From contig JAQOOI010000079.1 in NCBI GenBank assembly GCA_028554645.1, positions 1,054,001 through 1,118,000 on the forward strand: DNA of 64,000 nucleotides, written 5' to 3'. Numbering within the stretch: the first letter of the stretch is position 1; every line of letters starts with the position of its first letter. The DNA is from Omphalotus guepiniiformis (Eukaryota > Basidiomycota > Agaricomycetes > Agaricales > Omphalotaceae). The position numbers and the translations under genes are program-made. Below, piece after piece: positions 30,025 through 41,002 of this stretch. The notes below the pieces were generated by a model, which ran no database searches, was not told the origin of the DNA, and worked only from the letters and a program-made list of their open reading frames with translations.

Positions 30025-31426
30025 ATGCCCCCAAAAGGTCCCAAAGGTTGGCCTGAGCGCCCTGAGTGGGTAGCAACTACTCAACGTTATATTTCTCGTG
30101 CTACTGGAGCTATGGAGGCCAAGGACGTCGATACTGAGCTATTGGGCATGTTGATCACCGCCCTAGCTAGTCATCTTGTGAGTAACATCTAACTCAATGT
30201 CCGCCATGTTCCAGTATCTAACTCTGCGTTTCTCTGCTATAGAAGAAGTCCCTTCCTGCTTTTGCAGTTGCCAAGTCCGAAGAAGCCTTTGGTCTATATG
30301 ACAAAGGTGTTTCCTTGGTGTCTGACACCCTCAAGAAATATTCAAGCATTCCTGAGCCTGACACTTTTGCTCATATCAAGATCTTCAGGGAGGACTTGGT
30401 TAAGCGCAGGGAGAGGGATCTTCCACCCAGAAAGCGCAAAGTAAGCATTTTTCTCGAGTATCCTTGTCACCTGGAGTAACTAACTGCATGTTTCCGTGCA
30501 GCCAGCGAAAACTCCTGAGCTTGTTGATGACGACGATGATGAGGATGAGGAAATCGAAGTTATTACAGGCGACGGAGACGTTACTGTTGAGTATCTAACT
30601 CCATAGTGGCCTGAATAATTTCTAATTTTCCTTTCCTTTCATTTTTCAGATGGCTGATGGACCAGCCCTGGGACTCTCTGCGTCCATCCATGCTCCCAAG
30701 AAGGACAGCAAGGACTCAGGCAAGGTTACCAACACCCCTAGTGCAGCTGCTAAGACTGCTAAGGACAAAGTAGTACCTACTACTCCAGTGGTAGGTATTC
30801 TTTCTCAGCCTTATTATTTCATCTCTTTTACTTACTTTGAACGATTTTTGGACCATATAGGCCAATCCAATTCAGTCCAAAGTGGTAAGTGTTATTTTAC
30901 TCTGAGTTGCTAAGTACAGCATGACTGACTGTTTCTTGCTCCTATAGCCTGAGACTGTCCCAGAAACTCCCAAGGCTGGTAGTCAGAAGAAGCCTCGCAT
31001 TGAGAAGCCCTTTGTCAACCTTAGTGAAGAGACAGAGCGTGAGTATCTAACTCAATCTGGTACTGCGTCGAGTATCTAACTCTATGCTTTACAGATGAGC
31101 GCAAACTCAGGGAGAGTGGAGAAGAGATAGTCAATCGCATTACGGCTTTATTTCCGTTCATGGACCTTGACCACTTCTCTCCAGAAGTCCTCCACTCTAT
31201 TTCCAACTTTCTGAGGACTGAACTCAGTGTTCACCAACATGCTATCCAGTATCACCATTCTCAGTACAGGTTTGCCTACCAGGAATATTCCAAGTTGGAG
31301 CAGCTCAGGAAGGCGAAAGAGAAGGCCAATCGTGCCTCTCAGGATCCCTTGCAGGCAGGTCCAGCAGTAGCTTCAGACCCAGCTCCATTTCATGAATTTC
31401 CCCCTGCAGACTTAACACTGAACTAG
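30025..31426 (+). CDS. Accessory gene B of the large element: acidic Lys/Pro-rich protein, 7 exons
   Basis: Seven exons join in one frame to 340 aa: 30025-30177, 30243-30440, 30502-30585, 30650-30790, 30861-30884, 30948-31038, 31095-31426. It starts MPPKGPKGWPERPEW. The middle has a basic patch RKRK and an acidic run DDDDDEDEE. The C-terminal 110 residues are helical (FPFMDLDHFSPEVLHSISNF, then EYSKLEQLRKAKEKA). No family was recognised. The introns carry the word GAGTATCTAACTC or close forms, twice in introns 1 and 6. It ends 215 bases from the convergent pol stop. The first exon is 153 nt long, the same as in gene A. Function unknown. Confidence 0.78.
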
Positions 31427-31641
31427 ATGTTACTTTTTAGCACCTTAGTTTCAATGTATAGGTAGTATACACGTCACTGGTACATCGCATAGGACATCCT
31501 CGAGTATTTAGAACATCCTTTTTCGTTCATCTTAGTAGTTTAGAACTACTTTTTACACTTTTATATATTTTTCATTGAGCTAGATAGTCTCTCTCGAGTA
31601 TCTAACTAGCTACTTTTTCAAATACAGTGTGTTTTATCTTT

Positions 31642-34600
31642 CTATCTCTTTGAAGAACGAGCCCTGGTCTGCATTGGAGCATCCCAATCAGGCTCTTCTT
31701 CATCTACATCATTTTCTGATGCAGCTTCTCCATCAGTGAACTCTTCTAAGTCTTCATCATCAACAGGGATTCTCAATTGAGGAATACTGTCAAAGATATA
31801 ATCCCTTTCAAGTTCACTATCTAACTCCGTGTTTTCATTAACCATGGCTTCTAGCTGTTCACTAGTCAAGTCTATAAGTTCATGAATGTTCTCAGGCAGT
31901 TCAATTGGTTCATATCTAGCAACATGGGGCAGTACTCTGAAGGCAGCAACCTTTTCTCTGAGTACAGTACCATCCATTTGGGCCACAACGTAGGATCCCC
32001 CTTTGGTTCTCCTTATTACAATCATGGGTCCCAAGTATCTAGGATACATTTTCCTGTCCAAGTTCTTCTCAACTTGTGTATTTCTGACTTGTACTAATGT
32101 ACCAGGTTTGAAATCAAAGTCTCTGATAATATTTCTGTATTCTTCTTCATATTGTCTTAGAGTATCCCTCTTGGTAGTATCTATCCTGGATATCATTTCT
32201 TGAACATGGGTTCTATGTTTAGCTAGAGCTTGAGCTCTATAGCCAATAAGTTCCTCATATGTCAGAATTCTATCTGGTAGTTTTACCAACCAAATGGACT
32301 CAACAATATCTAAGGGTAAAATAGGTTCAGCACCGGTAACAAGGAAGTATGGTGAACATCCAAGTCCCTTTCTAGCTGTAATTCTATCTGCCCAGAAGAC
32401 ATGCTTGAGAAACCACCACCATCTTTTTAAATCTCCCCCTGTAGCTTTTGCAAGGGCAGTTCTAATGTCAAAGTGGGCTCTCTCAATCTTGCCATTGGCT
32501 TGTGAATTGTAAGGAGATATGTTAATCCCTTTAATTCCATATTTCTCTTCTAGCCATTTAAGCATAGCTCGCATTTGGGGTGCATTATCAGTTACAACTT
32601 CATCAGGACATTCCCATCTGCATATAATATCATCAAAGAACCATTCTCCCAATGACCTAGCATTGTCAGATCTTAAAGCTCTTCCTTCAGACCAAGATGA
32701 TAGTGCACATCTGCCATGTACAACATCTTTGCAACCATTGCTTGCAGGTGATACTTTGAAAACATCAACATGAATCTTCTGAAACAGAGAGGGAGTGTGG
32801 GTAAGAGTGGGAGGAATTTTCAACAAGTCCATTTTGCGGTTCTGGCAGACTTGGCAGGATTTGACAAACCAATTGACATCACCATTCAAGTCTGGCCACC
32901 AAAAACGCTTTTCTATAAGAGCTTTTGTTGCAAACATTCCTTTATGTCCCAGATGGTCATGAGCAGCATGCATCATGTACATCCTTTTCTCTTTAGGCAC
33001 AACCAGTCTATGCTGGCCTCCTGTATCATCATTTCTCCTATAGAGACGACCATCTCTGTCTACAAAGAACTTTACAGCTCTGGATAAGAACTTTTTCTGG
33101 AGTGTCCCACTCAATTGAGTTAGATACTGGTTTCCATGCAGATACCAGTCTCTAATTAAATCAAGTTGATCATCCAGCTCTCTTGTAGATGCAGATCTAT
33201 GATCTTCCCGGTAAGGGTGTTCATGTGTCCATTCAGTACCTCCTTCAGGCACAACAAGAGTTTGAGCAAACTGCAACACCGAGTTAGATACTGGATATTG
33301 AGTTAGCAACAACGCTCTAATGGAATTCAGATGGCGTTCTTCTTCAATGGCTTCTTGCAAATCGTCTTCAAAGTCATCAATTGACTTAGCAACATCCTGC
33401 AAGTAACCTCCTCTAGTATCTATTTCATCTTTAAAGGACTCAAACTCAAAGGGTGACTCAGTTTCACCATCTCCCATCCTGAATTTCACTGGCAGACCGT
33501 CATCTTCATCAATAAATGAATCAGGATCTCTAGACGCAGCTCTTTCAGTTGGTATGGTGCCCCTAGGGGGTCTTGATAAACCATCAGGTCCTTTGTGTTC
33601 AGTACCTTTGATGTGTACTAAGGTGAAGTGAAACTTCCTTATTTCTTCAATCCACCTGTTTATAGTTGCATTGGGACCACTACTGGGCTTGTCAAGCATG
33701 CCTTTAATGTAGCTTGCATCTGTTTCCACAGTAAGTTCCCTACATCCATATGTCTGGTAGTATGTTTGTTGTAAGGCCAACATCAAGCCATAAAGTTCTC
33801 TCTTTGGTTGGGAAAACCTTGCTTCTCTCTCATTTAAAGTAATAGAACCCATCCAATTGTAGTATTTCTTCTTAGGATCCAGAGGATCTGTTTGGTACAA
33901 TTGAAAACCAACTGCCATCCATGAAGTATCTACTGAAAGGGTGATTCCAGAACTTAAATCATAGTCAATAGGACGGAGTGCTGGAGCATTCCTAATCCCA
34001 TCTTTAATCATTTCTACAGCTTCTAACTCTGCAGAACCCATTTGAAACGGTACATCTCCAGTTAAGATTGTTAAAGGTCTAGCTTTCTTAGCATAATCCT
34101 TTATGAACATTCTCATCTGACCAGCAGTGCCCAAAAATGACCGGATATCTTTCTTTTCAGACCATTTTGATGCATCACAAGTCAGAACAACCTCAGCTAG
34201 CCGTTCAACTGGTTTTTCTCCTTCATAACTGACATGATGTCCAACAACATCACCTTCAGCTACACAGATAAAAGCTTTGGTACCAGCAAAAGTACCACCA
34301 GCATGTTTCATTCTCTGTACAATTCTGTTCATATTCTGTAGATGCTCCCACACAAAGCTTCTGATGCCAGAATTCTCAGGTATAGTCTCATATCCTCCAT
34401 CTGGAGTTTCATAACGAGTAGCTGGACCTTTTACTGGTACATCATCAATGTAAGGTTTAGTTACATGTGGAATTTCATCTCTGAAGATATATGTAACATC
34501 ATCATGATAGATAGGAACAGAGTTTGTCCAACCCATATGTAACTTCACTAATCTATGTGGGCCAAAAGGTGTCTGGAAAGTTGTAAGATCTCTTGAACTT

Positions 34601-35717
34601 TCATCAACCAGTCTCTCATCATAGCCAACAAAGATATCCAGCAATCCCAAACATGCTCTTCCAGAAAAGCTTCTAGCTATATCTGCAGTTGCAGGAGGAA
34701 TTCCTGAATGTTGGATAGTCACTTTATTGAGTGGTTCCAAACTGTGTACCAATCTTAAGCTTTTTCCATCTTTCTTTAAGACACAGAACCATTTAGATCT
34801 ATAGGATGAACTAGAAGGCTCATAGACACCAGCATCTATCTTGTCCTTGATCATCTTACACACTTGATCATAGATCCCTGGAGGTATAGGAATATTCCTT
34901 TCCACCCAAGGTGTGTGAGGCAATACTGGAAACTTCACTGGAGGAAAGAATTCTGTATTAAAAGTTCCACCTTCAGATGCTTCCCATGCAAATGATTTCT
35001 CTTGGACTTTCATGAGATGATGTACAAGCTTCATTTCTTCAGGCCATAAGAAACCTTCATTATGATTCTTGTCTATAATTTCTTTTCTTTCTTGAGTATA
35101 CCTCTCCCCAGGAGTGAACTCTGGTGGACGAGTAGGTAGCTCAGGCATATCCTTTAACGGATTTCCTAGGATTTTTCTCTCAATTCGGAACTCTGCAGGC
35201 AATGTAGCTTTAACAGGTTTAACTTTTACAGCAACTGGTTTGTACTTTCTTGAAGCCAGTACAGTTACTAACTCAGCAAACTTGTTTCCATTAGCATCTC
35301 TGCTCCATCTAGGTCTAAAAGGCGATTGTTTGTGCTTTTCTTTAACAGATTTACACTTATCAATCCTCTTTTGTTGACGCTTAGATACTGGTTCCTCATT
35401 GTATACAGGCGCTGGTGGAGTATCTAACTCCAGATTTTCATCCAAAGTTTGATTTTCACGCCAGGTACAGTACACCTGCTTCTTTTCGGAGTTTACAGAC
35501 CGATTTAGATATGATCTAACTGTATCTGCAGCACCTTTATCTTTTTCGCTTATGGTGGATTCAGCTGCAAACACAAATGCTTCAGCCTTTTCAGGTTCTG
35601 CGAACAATTTCGCATCTGGCAGCTTAAATCCAACAATGGTAGCATTTCCATCATCATCTATCTCAATACAAACAGCAACCTCTCCCTGATCTTCTATCAG
35701 TTCATTAAGGTCCGATG
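31642..35717 (-). CDS. pol: Pol of the large element (RT, RNase H, integrase)
   Basis: Open frame of about 1357 codons if entered at the AAATTTT site; it has no ATG near its start. Reverse transcriptase shows LGLLDIFVGYDE, FGPHRLVKLHMGWTNS and YIDDV in place of the common YLDD or YVDD. RNase H follows (LSVDTSWMAVGF, WMGSITLNEREARF, TVETDASYIKGML), then a Ty3-type integrase with H-H-C-C finger (HDHLGHKGMF...CQVCQNRK) and DDE core (HVDVFKV, VTDNAPQ, NSQANGKIERAH). The C-terminus is acidic and ends RARSSKR, with no chromodomain. The frame has no stop, so the element may be active. The word GTATCTAACTC occurs in it in several frames. Confidence 0.94.
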
Positions 35718-37097
35718 AAAATTTTGAGTCTCCCCCTCAGGCTTGAGTGGGATACTCGAAGATTTTTGTGTTTCTGGGACAAGTTTCGGTTCACCGGGTA
35801 CAGGTTTGACCTTTACTCCATGACCTCTATCATATGTGCCCATTGTACACTTCATTCCGCTGTTTGGATCTGTGATAGTGATTTCTTGCTCTCCAGTCTC
35901 AAAGTTCCTAATTACACTGCTTGTCAACACATCAAATGGTCTCCCCAAGAGAACATCATAAGGCACTTTATCTATTACATGTATCTGTATATAGATTGTA
36001 ATCTCTCCAAAGGTAAATGGTACATTCCTAGCTAGTCCCCTTGTTGCTTGTAGTTGCCCATTTGCACTTTGCATATGGATTACTGTAGCAGGGTCCCATC
36101 TCAGGCCTAAACCAATTGCAACTCTAGTGTCCATTGATACAATTTGAGAGCCACTGTCAATGACTGTCTCAATTTGCTGGTCAGAGTAGTTTATTTTTGG
36201 ATAGATTGCCTTTAGACTGTCAGTCTGACTGGCTACTATAATGATCTTATCCCTTTCTTCTGAAGGAATATCTCGTTGATATTGATCCACAACATCCTTG
36301 TGAACCACTGAACCTTTCTTAAGGTCACCTGTGTCTTCATCTAAGATAATAAACACATCTTCCCTCTCATAGGCCATATCATCAACATTAACCATATAGG
36401 TTGCCTTAGACAGAGTAACATCTTCCTCAAGTTGAGTACCATACTCAGGATCATCTTCATCCCTAACCTCTTGAACAAATGCCTTTATAGGCCGTTTATA
36501 CACTCTACTGTTCTTCAACTTTCTCTGCATGATTTTCTGTAGTGCAGGAGATATAGCAATGAGATCACCACTACTAATATCTATCTCAGACCTAAAGATT
36601 TTGTCTGCTATTTCTTCAGCAAGACCAGGTTTGAACAATGAGTTTCTAAGCTTGAAATCAGGCTCAGATTTGCGCAAAGGCTTTGTATAAACAATAGCAT
36701 TCTTTGTGTCACTATTCATTCCTTCTCTAGTTCTAGACTGAGTAATATCACCTTCCTTTGACTTGTGTTGGCTCCCTACAGGCGCTCCCTTTGGTATAGG
36801 TGGCCTATCAATTGCCTTTACATTGTCAAATGGTCGGTTAGATACTCTCCGTGCAGTATCGAACTCCATGTCAGAGGGAGACTCAGGCTCCTCAGTGTCA
36901 GATTCAACAGGTAGCTCAAAACGAACTTGTTCTTTTCTCATGGCAGGGGGTCTGTATTTCTCCTTTTCAGATGGTTTCAAGGTGGGTAACAAGACTTCCA
37001 TTTTCTTTCTCTTTGCAAGATTAAAATCCTCAGGAGTTTGACTTGCTCTGTGAGAAGGATGTTGTGAAAATACATCTTCTACACCAAACTCCTTCAT
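35697..37097 (-). CDS. Protease-containing middle frame of the large element
   Basis: 466 aa with an aspartic protease core: IETVIDSGSQIVSMDTRVA (D-S-G active site) and a later PYDVLLGRPFD, the usual hydrophobic ILGRD-like segment. The N-terminal 250 residues are charged and of unknown role. The frame is -1 relative to gag and pol is -1 relative to it. Its own ATG (37095-37097) lies 8 bases after the gag stop, so it could also be reached by re-initiation. Confidence 0.85.
   Translation of the reverse strand: MKEFGVEDVFSQHPSHRASQTPEDFNLAKRKKMEVLLPTLKPSEKEKYRPPAMRKEQVRFELPVESDTEEPESPSDMEFDTARRVSNRPFDNVKAIDRPPIPKGAPVGSQHKSKEGDITQSRTREGMNSDTKNAIVYTKPLRKSEPDFKLRNSLFKPGLAEEIADKIFRSEIDISSGDLIAISPALQKIMQRKLKNSRVYKRPIKAFVQEVRDEDDPEYGTQLEEDVTLSKATYMVNVDDMAYEREDVFIILDEDTGDLKKGSVVHKDVVDQYQRDIPSEERDKIIIVASQTDSLKAIYPKINYSDQQIETVIDSGSQIVSMDTRVAIGLGLRWDPATVIHMQSANGQLQATRGLARNVPFTFGEITIYIQIHVIDKVPYDVLLGRPFDVLTSSVIRNFETGEQEITITDPNSGMKCTMGTYDRGHGVKVKPVPGEPKLVPETQKSSSIPLKPEGETQNFHRTLMN
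35718..35724 (-). promoter_or_regulatory. -1 frameshift heptamer A AAT TTT, protease to pol
   Basis: In the protease frame the codons are AAT TTT preceded by A, a canonical X XXY YYZ site. It lies about 20 bases before the stop of that frame, and the pol frame is open from here on. Confidence 0.72.
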
Positions 37098-37105
37098 TGG
37101 AACCT

Positions 37106-39055
37106 CTAGTTTTTCGACTCAGAGGTACTATCTCTCTTCAGAATCTGCTTTTTCTCCGAGTTAGCAACTGGAGCTAAATTCTGTAGTGTAGTACAAACAT
37201 GACTGAACTGCGCAACAAGACTGTTTATAGCATCTAGTGAACTGTTTTGAGAAGGGCCTGCCATTGCAGCAGTATCCTCTTCTTCAAAAGCATACAGATT
37301 CTGGTCAACATGAGTGGGAGATTGGTCCCAACCATGTCTTCTGGCAATTTCCTCAATCTTATCTTTCTTAGACCGAGTATCTGAAGGATCAGCTCTTGGC
37401 CAATACACTCCATCTTTTAATGCCCATTTACCAGCACTGTTTTTGGTCATCCACCCCAACCTGATAAATCTAAGTTGATGGGGACAGTCCACAGATCTAT
37501 GTCCAGGTTCATCACACATGTAGCAATTAGAGTCAGAGTGAGAATTGTTATGAACAGAGGAGACCTGAGACGACCTAGGAGCACCATTGTGTCCATTAGA
37601 ATTCATCCCAGACCCAGAATTTTGAATTGGAGCATTCATGTTCATTCTCATGGAGCTAGATGTTACTTGGGTCATTTTTGCCAAGTTAGCAACTGTCTCT
37701 GAGAGCTTTGCAAGAGCTGCCAAATTCGATTCCTGAGCTTGTCTGATCTGATTAAACTGATGCTGGTGACTATCCACTGTAGCAGACAACTTCATTGCCC
37801 ATTGGTCTGGTTCTGCCTTCACAGTAGTTGCTACTTGGTATGGATCATACAATTTCCTAGTAGCACTCTGTTCAGGTGTTGGAAGCGCTCTGGAGTAACC
37901 CTCAGCTATGCTAGGACCATTCATGAATAAACCAAAGTTATAACCACCTGCTCTTTTTACAGAACAGAGTTTCTCAGCCTCAGACATAACATCTTTCAGA
38001 GTAAAAGGATCATCTTCTCTCTGAACATGTATGTGGCCATTGATTACTTTGTTTTCCAGACGATCCAGAAGCTTTCTTCTGAAAGGTTCATCCAATGCAC
38101 TCAAGAAACCAGCAACAGCTTCTGAGTTAGATACTACAGGTGTAGCACCAGAGGACAGTTTCTCATATTCAATCTCATACTCTCTCTTAAATGCCATCAG
38201 TTTCTGAATAGCACCAAGCACAATGAGTTTATATTCTTCTACAATAGCATAAAGCTTTTGTCTTGATCCCAGACCTCTGTCTGCAGATTCAGGAAAGTTC
38301 TTCATCAAAGCCTCCTTAAATGCAAGCCAATCTAAATTTCTGACTGCTTCAAGCCGTTGAAACTCTGCTTTAGTATGGAACTCCATATATCTGAGAGCCA
38401 ACATGACCTTTGCAGCATCAGTCTTAGTTCCAGTGGAGACAAAGATATTTTCTAACTCTGCCAACCATGCAACTAATTCAGATGGATGTCTCTTGTCAAA
38501 TATGGGTGCATGCTTCGAAACTTTCGGTAATTTCTCATTTTGCAACTCTAGGATTGCTGGGGCAGGTATCTGAATATCAGGTGCAATTCCCAAAGATAGT
38601 ATCTCGCTCCGTGGAGTTAGATTCTCGGTGGGACCTTGCCCTTGAGTACCTTCTCCAGGATTAGCTTGTTCACTAGTGGTAGACATGTTGTTTCTTTTAT
38701 CTTTCACAATCCTCACAGGTATTCTCTTATGAGTCAAGGAAAAGAATTGAGGACTATTAAGAAATTTCCTCTTATTTTTCTTGTATCTAGCTGAAAGTTC
38801 AGCAAACTCTGGAAGATTCCTTTCAGGAATAGGACTAAGGGATGATAGAGACGAAAGTGGACTAGATTCAGGTTCAGGTGACACTTCTTTCTCCTTTCCT
38901 TTTGAACTTTTCCTTCTGGGTAACTGGTTCAGAGGTAATTCTTCTGTTCCAGCTCTCACAGAATTTCTAGTTTGTCTAGGGTGGGTGCTTTTCCTTGAGC
39001 TGCTAATTTTGACAAAGCAAACTCGAAGTATATAGCTATGTTTTTCTTGCAACAA
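37106..39055 (-). CDS. gag: Gag of the large element
   Basis: 649 aa from ATG at 39055. The middle part (LVAWLAELENIFVSTGTKTD, then ALRYMEF) resembles Ty3-type capsid. The C-terminal part has one zinc knuckle CYMCDEPGHRSVDC (C-X2-C-X4-H-X4-C). A basic, Ser-rich N-terminus precedes the capsid. The frame ends with AAA AAC TAG; the preceding G makes GAAAAAC, a near-slippery word at which a -1 shift would enter the protease frame. Confidence 0.9.
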   Translation of the reverse strand: MLQEKHSYILRVCFVKISSSRKSTHPRQTRNSVRAGTEELPLNQLPRRKSSKGKEKEVSPEPESSPLSSLSSLSPIPERNLPEFAELSARYKKNKRKFLNSPQFFSLTHKRIPVRIVKDKRNNMSTTSEQANPGEGTQGQGPTENLTPRSEILSLGIAPDIQIPAPAILELQNEKLPKVSKHAPIFDKRHPSELVAWLAELENIFVSTGTKTDAAKVMLALRYMEFHTKAEFQRLEAVRNLDWLAFKEALMKNFPESADRGLGSRQKLYAIVEEYKLIVLGAIQKLMAFKREYEIEYEKLSSGATPVVSNSEAVAGFLSALDEPFRRKLLDRLENKVINGHIHVQREDDPFTLKDVMSEAEKLCSVKRAGGYNFGLFMNGPSIAEGYSRALPTPEQSATRKLYDPYQVATTVKAEPDQWAMKLSATVDSHQHQFNQIRQAQESNLAALAKLSETVANLAKMTQVTSSSMRMNMNAPIQNSGSGMNSNGHNGAPRSSQVSSVHNNSHSDSNCYMCDEPGHRSVDCPHQLRFIRLGWMTKNSAGKWALKDGVYWPRADPSDTRSKKDKIEEIARRHGWDQSPTHVDQNLYAFEEEDTAAMAGPSQNSSLDAINSLVAQFSHVCTTLQNLAPVANSEKKQILKRDSTSESKN

Positions 39056-39179
39056 CTTCTATAAAGATGTAGTTGCTAACTGCAGAACAGAACAAAGTTC
39101 AAGCGGGGGAATAGTCCAGATAGGTTCCAGACGCGTGCAAATAGCACAGAAGGGTTCAAATATCAAGTCTAAAGCCACC

Positions 39180-39196
39180 CCTCGCGGTGGGCTCCA
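39180..39196 (-). promoter_or_regulatory. Candidate primer-binding site of the large element
   Basis: On the minus strand TGGAGCCCACCGCGAGG starts five bases after the LTR end CACA (TTATC between). TGG fits pairing with a tRNA CCA end. The matching tRNA was not identified. Confidence 0.5.
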
Positions 39197-39201
39197 GATA
39201 A

Positions 39202-41002
39202 TGTGCAAGAATTAGACTGAGAGGGAGTCTCAAGAAACAACCTCTAACTCAATTCTAGGGGGGTTTGTGGAGGTGTGGCTGGCGTTGGCAAAGGTTCCGC
39301 ACAGTTAAACTCGACAATTGAACTCAATACTGAGCTAGCAAGTGTCTGCAGTCCGCTCTGAACAGGGTATAAGTGACAGGGCAACTCAAAAACACAGGTT
39401 CAAGACAGAGGGCAACTAGTTTCTCAGGGGTTCAGGGGATGGTTCAGGGCAATAATCAGAGTGGGCAACTCAATCCAATGGTCCAAACAGTGACAGTATC
39501 AATCAGAACAGTAGCAGCAACAGTTTCAGCAGGCAGAACAGCACAGACAGAACAGCAGGGACAGCAACAGTTTCAGTATCTCTCTCAAGGTTTGCCACAA
39601 GGGACTTTACAGAAGTTTGCACAACTGGTATATTTCTCTATAACTGAACTCCTAAGAGCCAGGCAATTTTCGTCTAGAAGAAGTTCTGCTTTGGTAGTGA
39701 GCCTAGGCAGTCCTAACTTAAGGAAAAATATCTACAAGTAGGTAGTTCTTATATACAGGTCAGGAAATAAATATAGTAAATCTCGAAAATGTAAGGGAAT
39801 CTGAGCAGAGTAAATAGAATAGATAACAGAAAGACTAATTGAGCAGGGATTGGTGTCTTTTTAGGTATTTTTGTAGGTATTTTTCAGTTAGATACTGTCA
39901 TGTATAGGTATCTTGGGTATAAAAATTGTTATAAAAATCGCTTTGTCCATATAGTGGCTTGGCAATCAAGTCCAGGGTATCTAACCAGGGTGTACAGCAC
40001 GCAATATCAGTCCAGAATGGTGCCATATGACAACATCTTTTATGATTTTGAAATTTGCAACTCTTTTGGATTTCCTAACTGGGGGCTGCTGGTGAGGTTC
40101 CTAGCAGATCCATGTGGTTATTTCTTCGTTTCAGAGGTCATCTAGACCCTACTCCGTTGTTACTATCATCCACAAGCTGTACAGTAGCACATGTGTCTAT
40201 CTGACCAGATCTTGCATCTGATTTGTCTCCAGGAGGTACTTCTCCTTTTAGCTGGTTCTAGCAACAAGCTATGGGCAGTTTTATGTCCCAATAATCGTTT
40301 CTTCTTCCCTATTTGGGTGTCCGGGTTCAGGGTATCACTCAGTTAGATGCTACATTTCAGAGGGATACTCCAGAATCAACATCTAGCTCCATGGTAGGAT
40401 AGCTTGAGTATCTAACTCCATTCCTCAGAAATGACTTAGAGGATTTTTCCTCTTTAGCCAACAGACAAAGGTGGTTCACAAGTAGTAACACCATCCTAAA
40501 CATAGTACCAAATGTACAACATATTTCTCTGGTCAGAACAATACAAGATTGTCTGCACTCTCAGCATTCAGTTTTTACAGCCAACCTGAGTTAGCAAGAC
40601 CAGCTGGAGTTAGATAGTCCAGTGGACTTAGATGTTTCTCAGATTGAATTGTAACTTCCATTATTCCCTTGGATTACAATCAAACAACACTCATGAGAGT
40701 TTCTAGTCTTTAGAGGGTGGGTCTAACCAACTCAACTTAGCATGGAACATTGGTACTCCAATACAAAGTGAGAGGCAAAACTAGTATCTCTCTCCATGAT
40801 CCCATTGGTCACAGTTGCTAAGTACCATATCATGTACTGTAGCTAACTCTACACTCAGGCTTGAGTAACTGAGTGTGTTCTCATGTTTCAACTAGCAGTC
40901 TGGGTGAGCTCTAGTCCTCATTGTTCAGTTTCCAATGTTTGAACAACCAAAATCTTTCTCAATCTGCATGATTTCAAGCCTAGACCGCTTTTAGTCGCGA
41001 CA
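39202..41002 (-). repeat. 5' LTR (element sense) of the large retrotransposon
   Basis: 1801 bp, copy of 24553-26353. It drives gag leftwards. It carries the dispersed word at 40406-40418 and a related AGTTAGATACT near 39887. It is followed outside by the TCGT duplication. Confidence 0.95.

Larger units (their letters stand above)
25757..40418. repeat. Dispersed word GAGTATCTAACTC / GAGTTAGATACTC across the large element
   Basis: Exact or one-mismatch copies were read near 25757, 26407, 30213, 30588, 31040, 31070, 31596, 33117, 33281, 35418, 36836, 38124 and 40406. They lie in both LTRs, in introns and spacers of the accessory genes, and in the gag, protease and pol frames. In coding DNA the word is read in different frames (Y-L-T, V-S-N-S, E-L-D-T). 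The ends GAGT and ACTC form a small dyad, and the centre contains CTAAC, like a fungal branch site. Confidence 0.75.
24550..41002 (-). mobile_element. 16.45-kb Ty3-type LTR retrotransposon with two antisense genes
   Basis: Two 1801-bp LTRs (24553-26353, 39202-41002) flank the element; I saw four differences between them. A 4-bp duplication TCGT lies at 24546-24549 and 41003-41006 if three bases TAA outside the left LTR are counted as element sequence; the same TAA stands inside at 39199-39201. Element sense is minus: LTR, primer site, gag, protease, pol, then two genes on the plus strand, a polypurine tract and LTR. It has no chromodomain. Typical Ty3 elements are 5-8 kb, so this one is very large. 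Confidence 0.93.
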
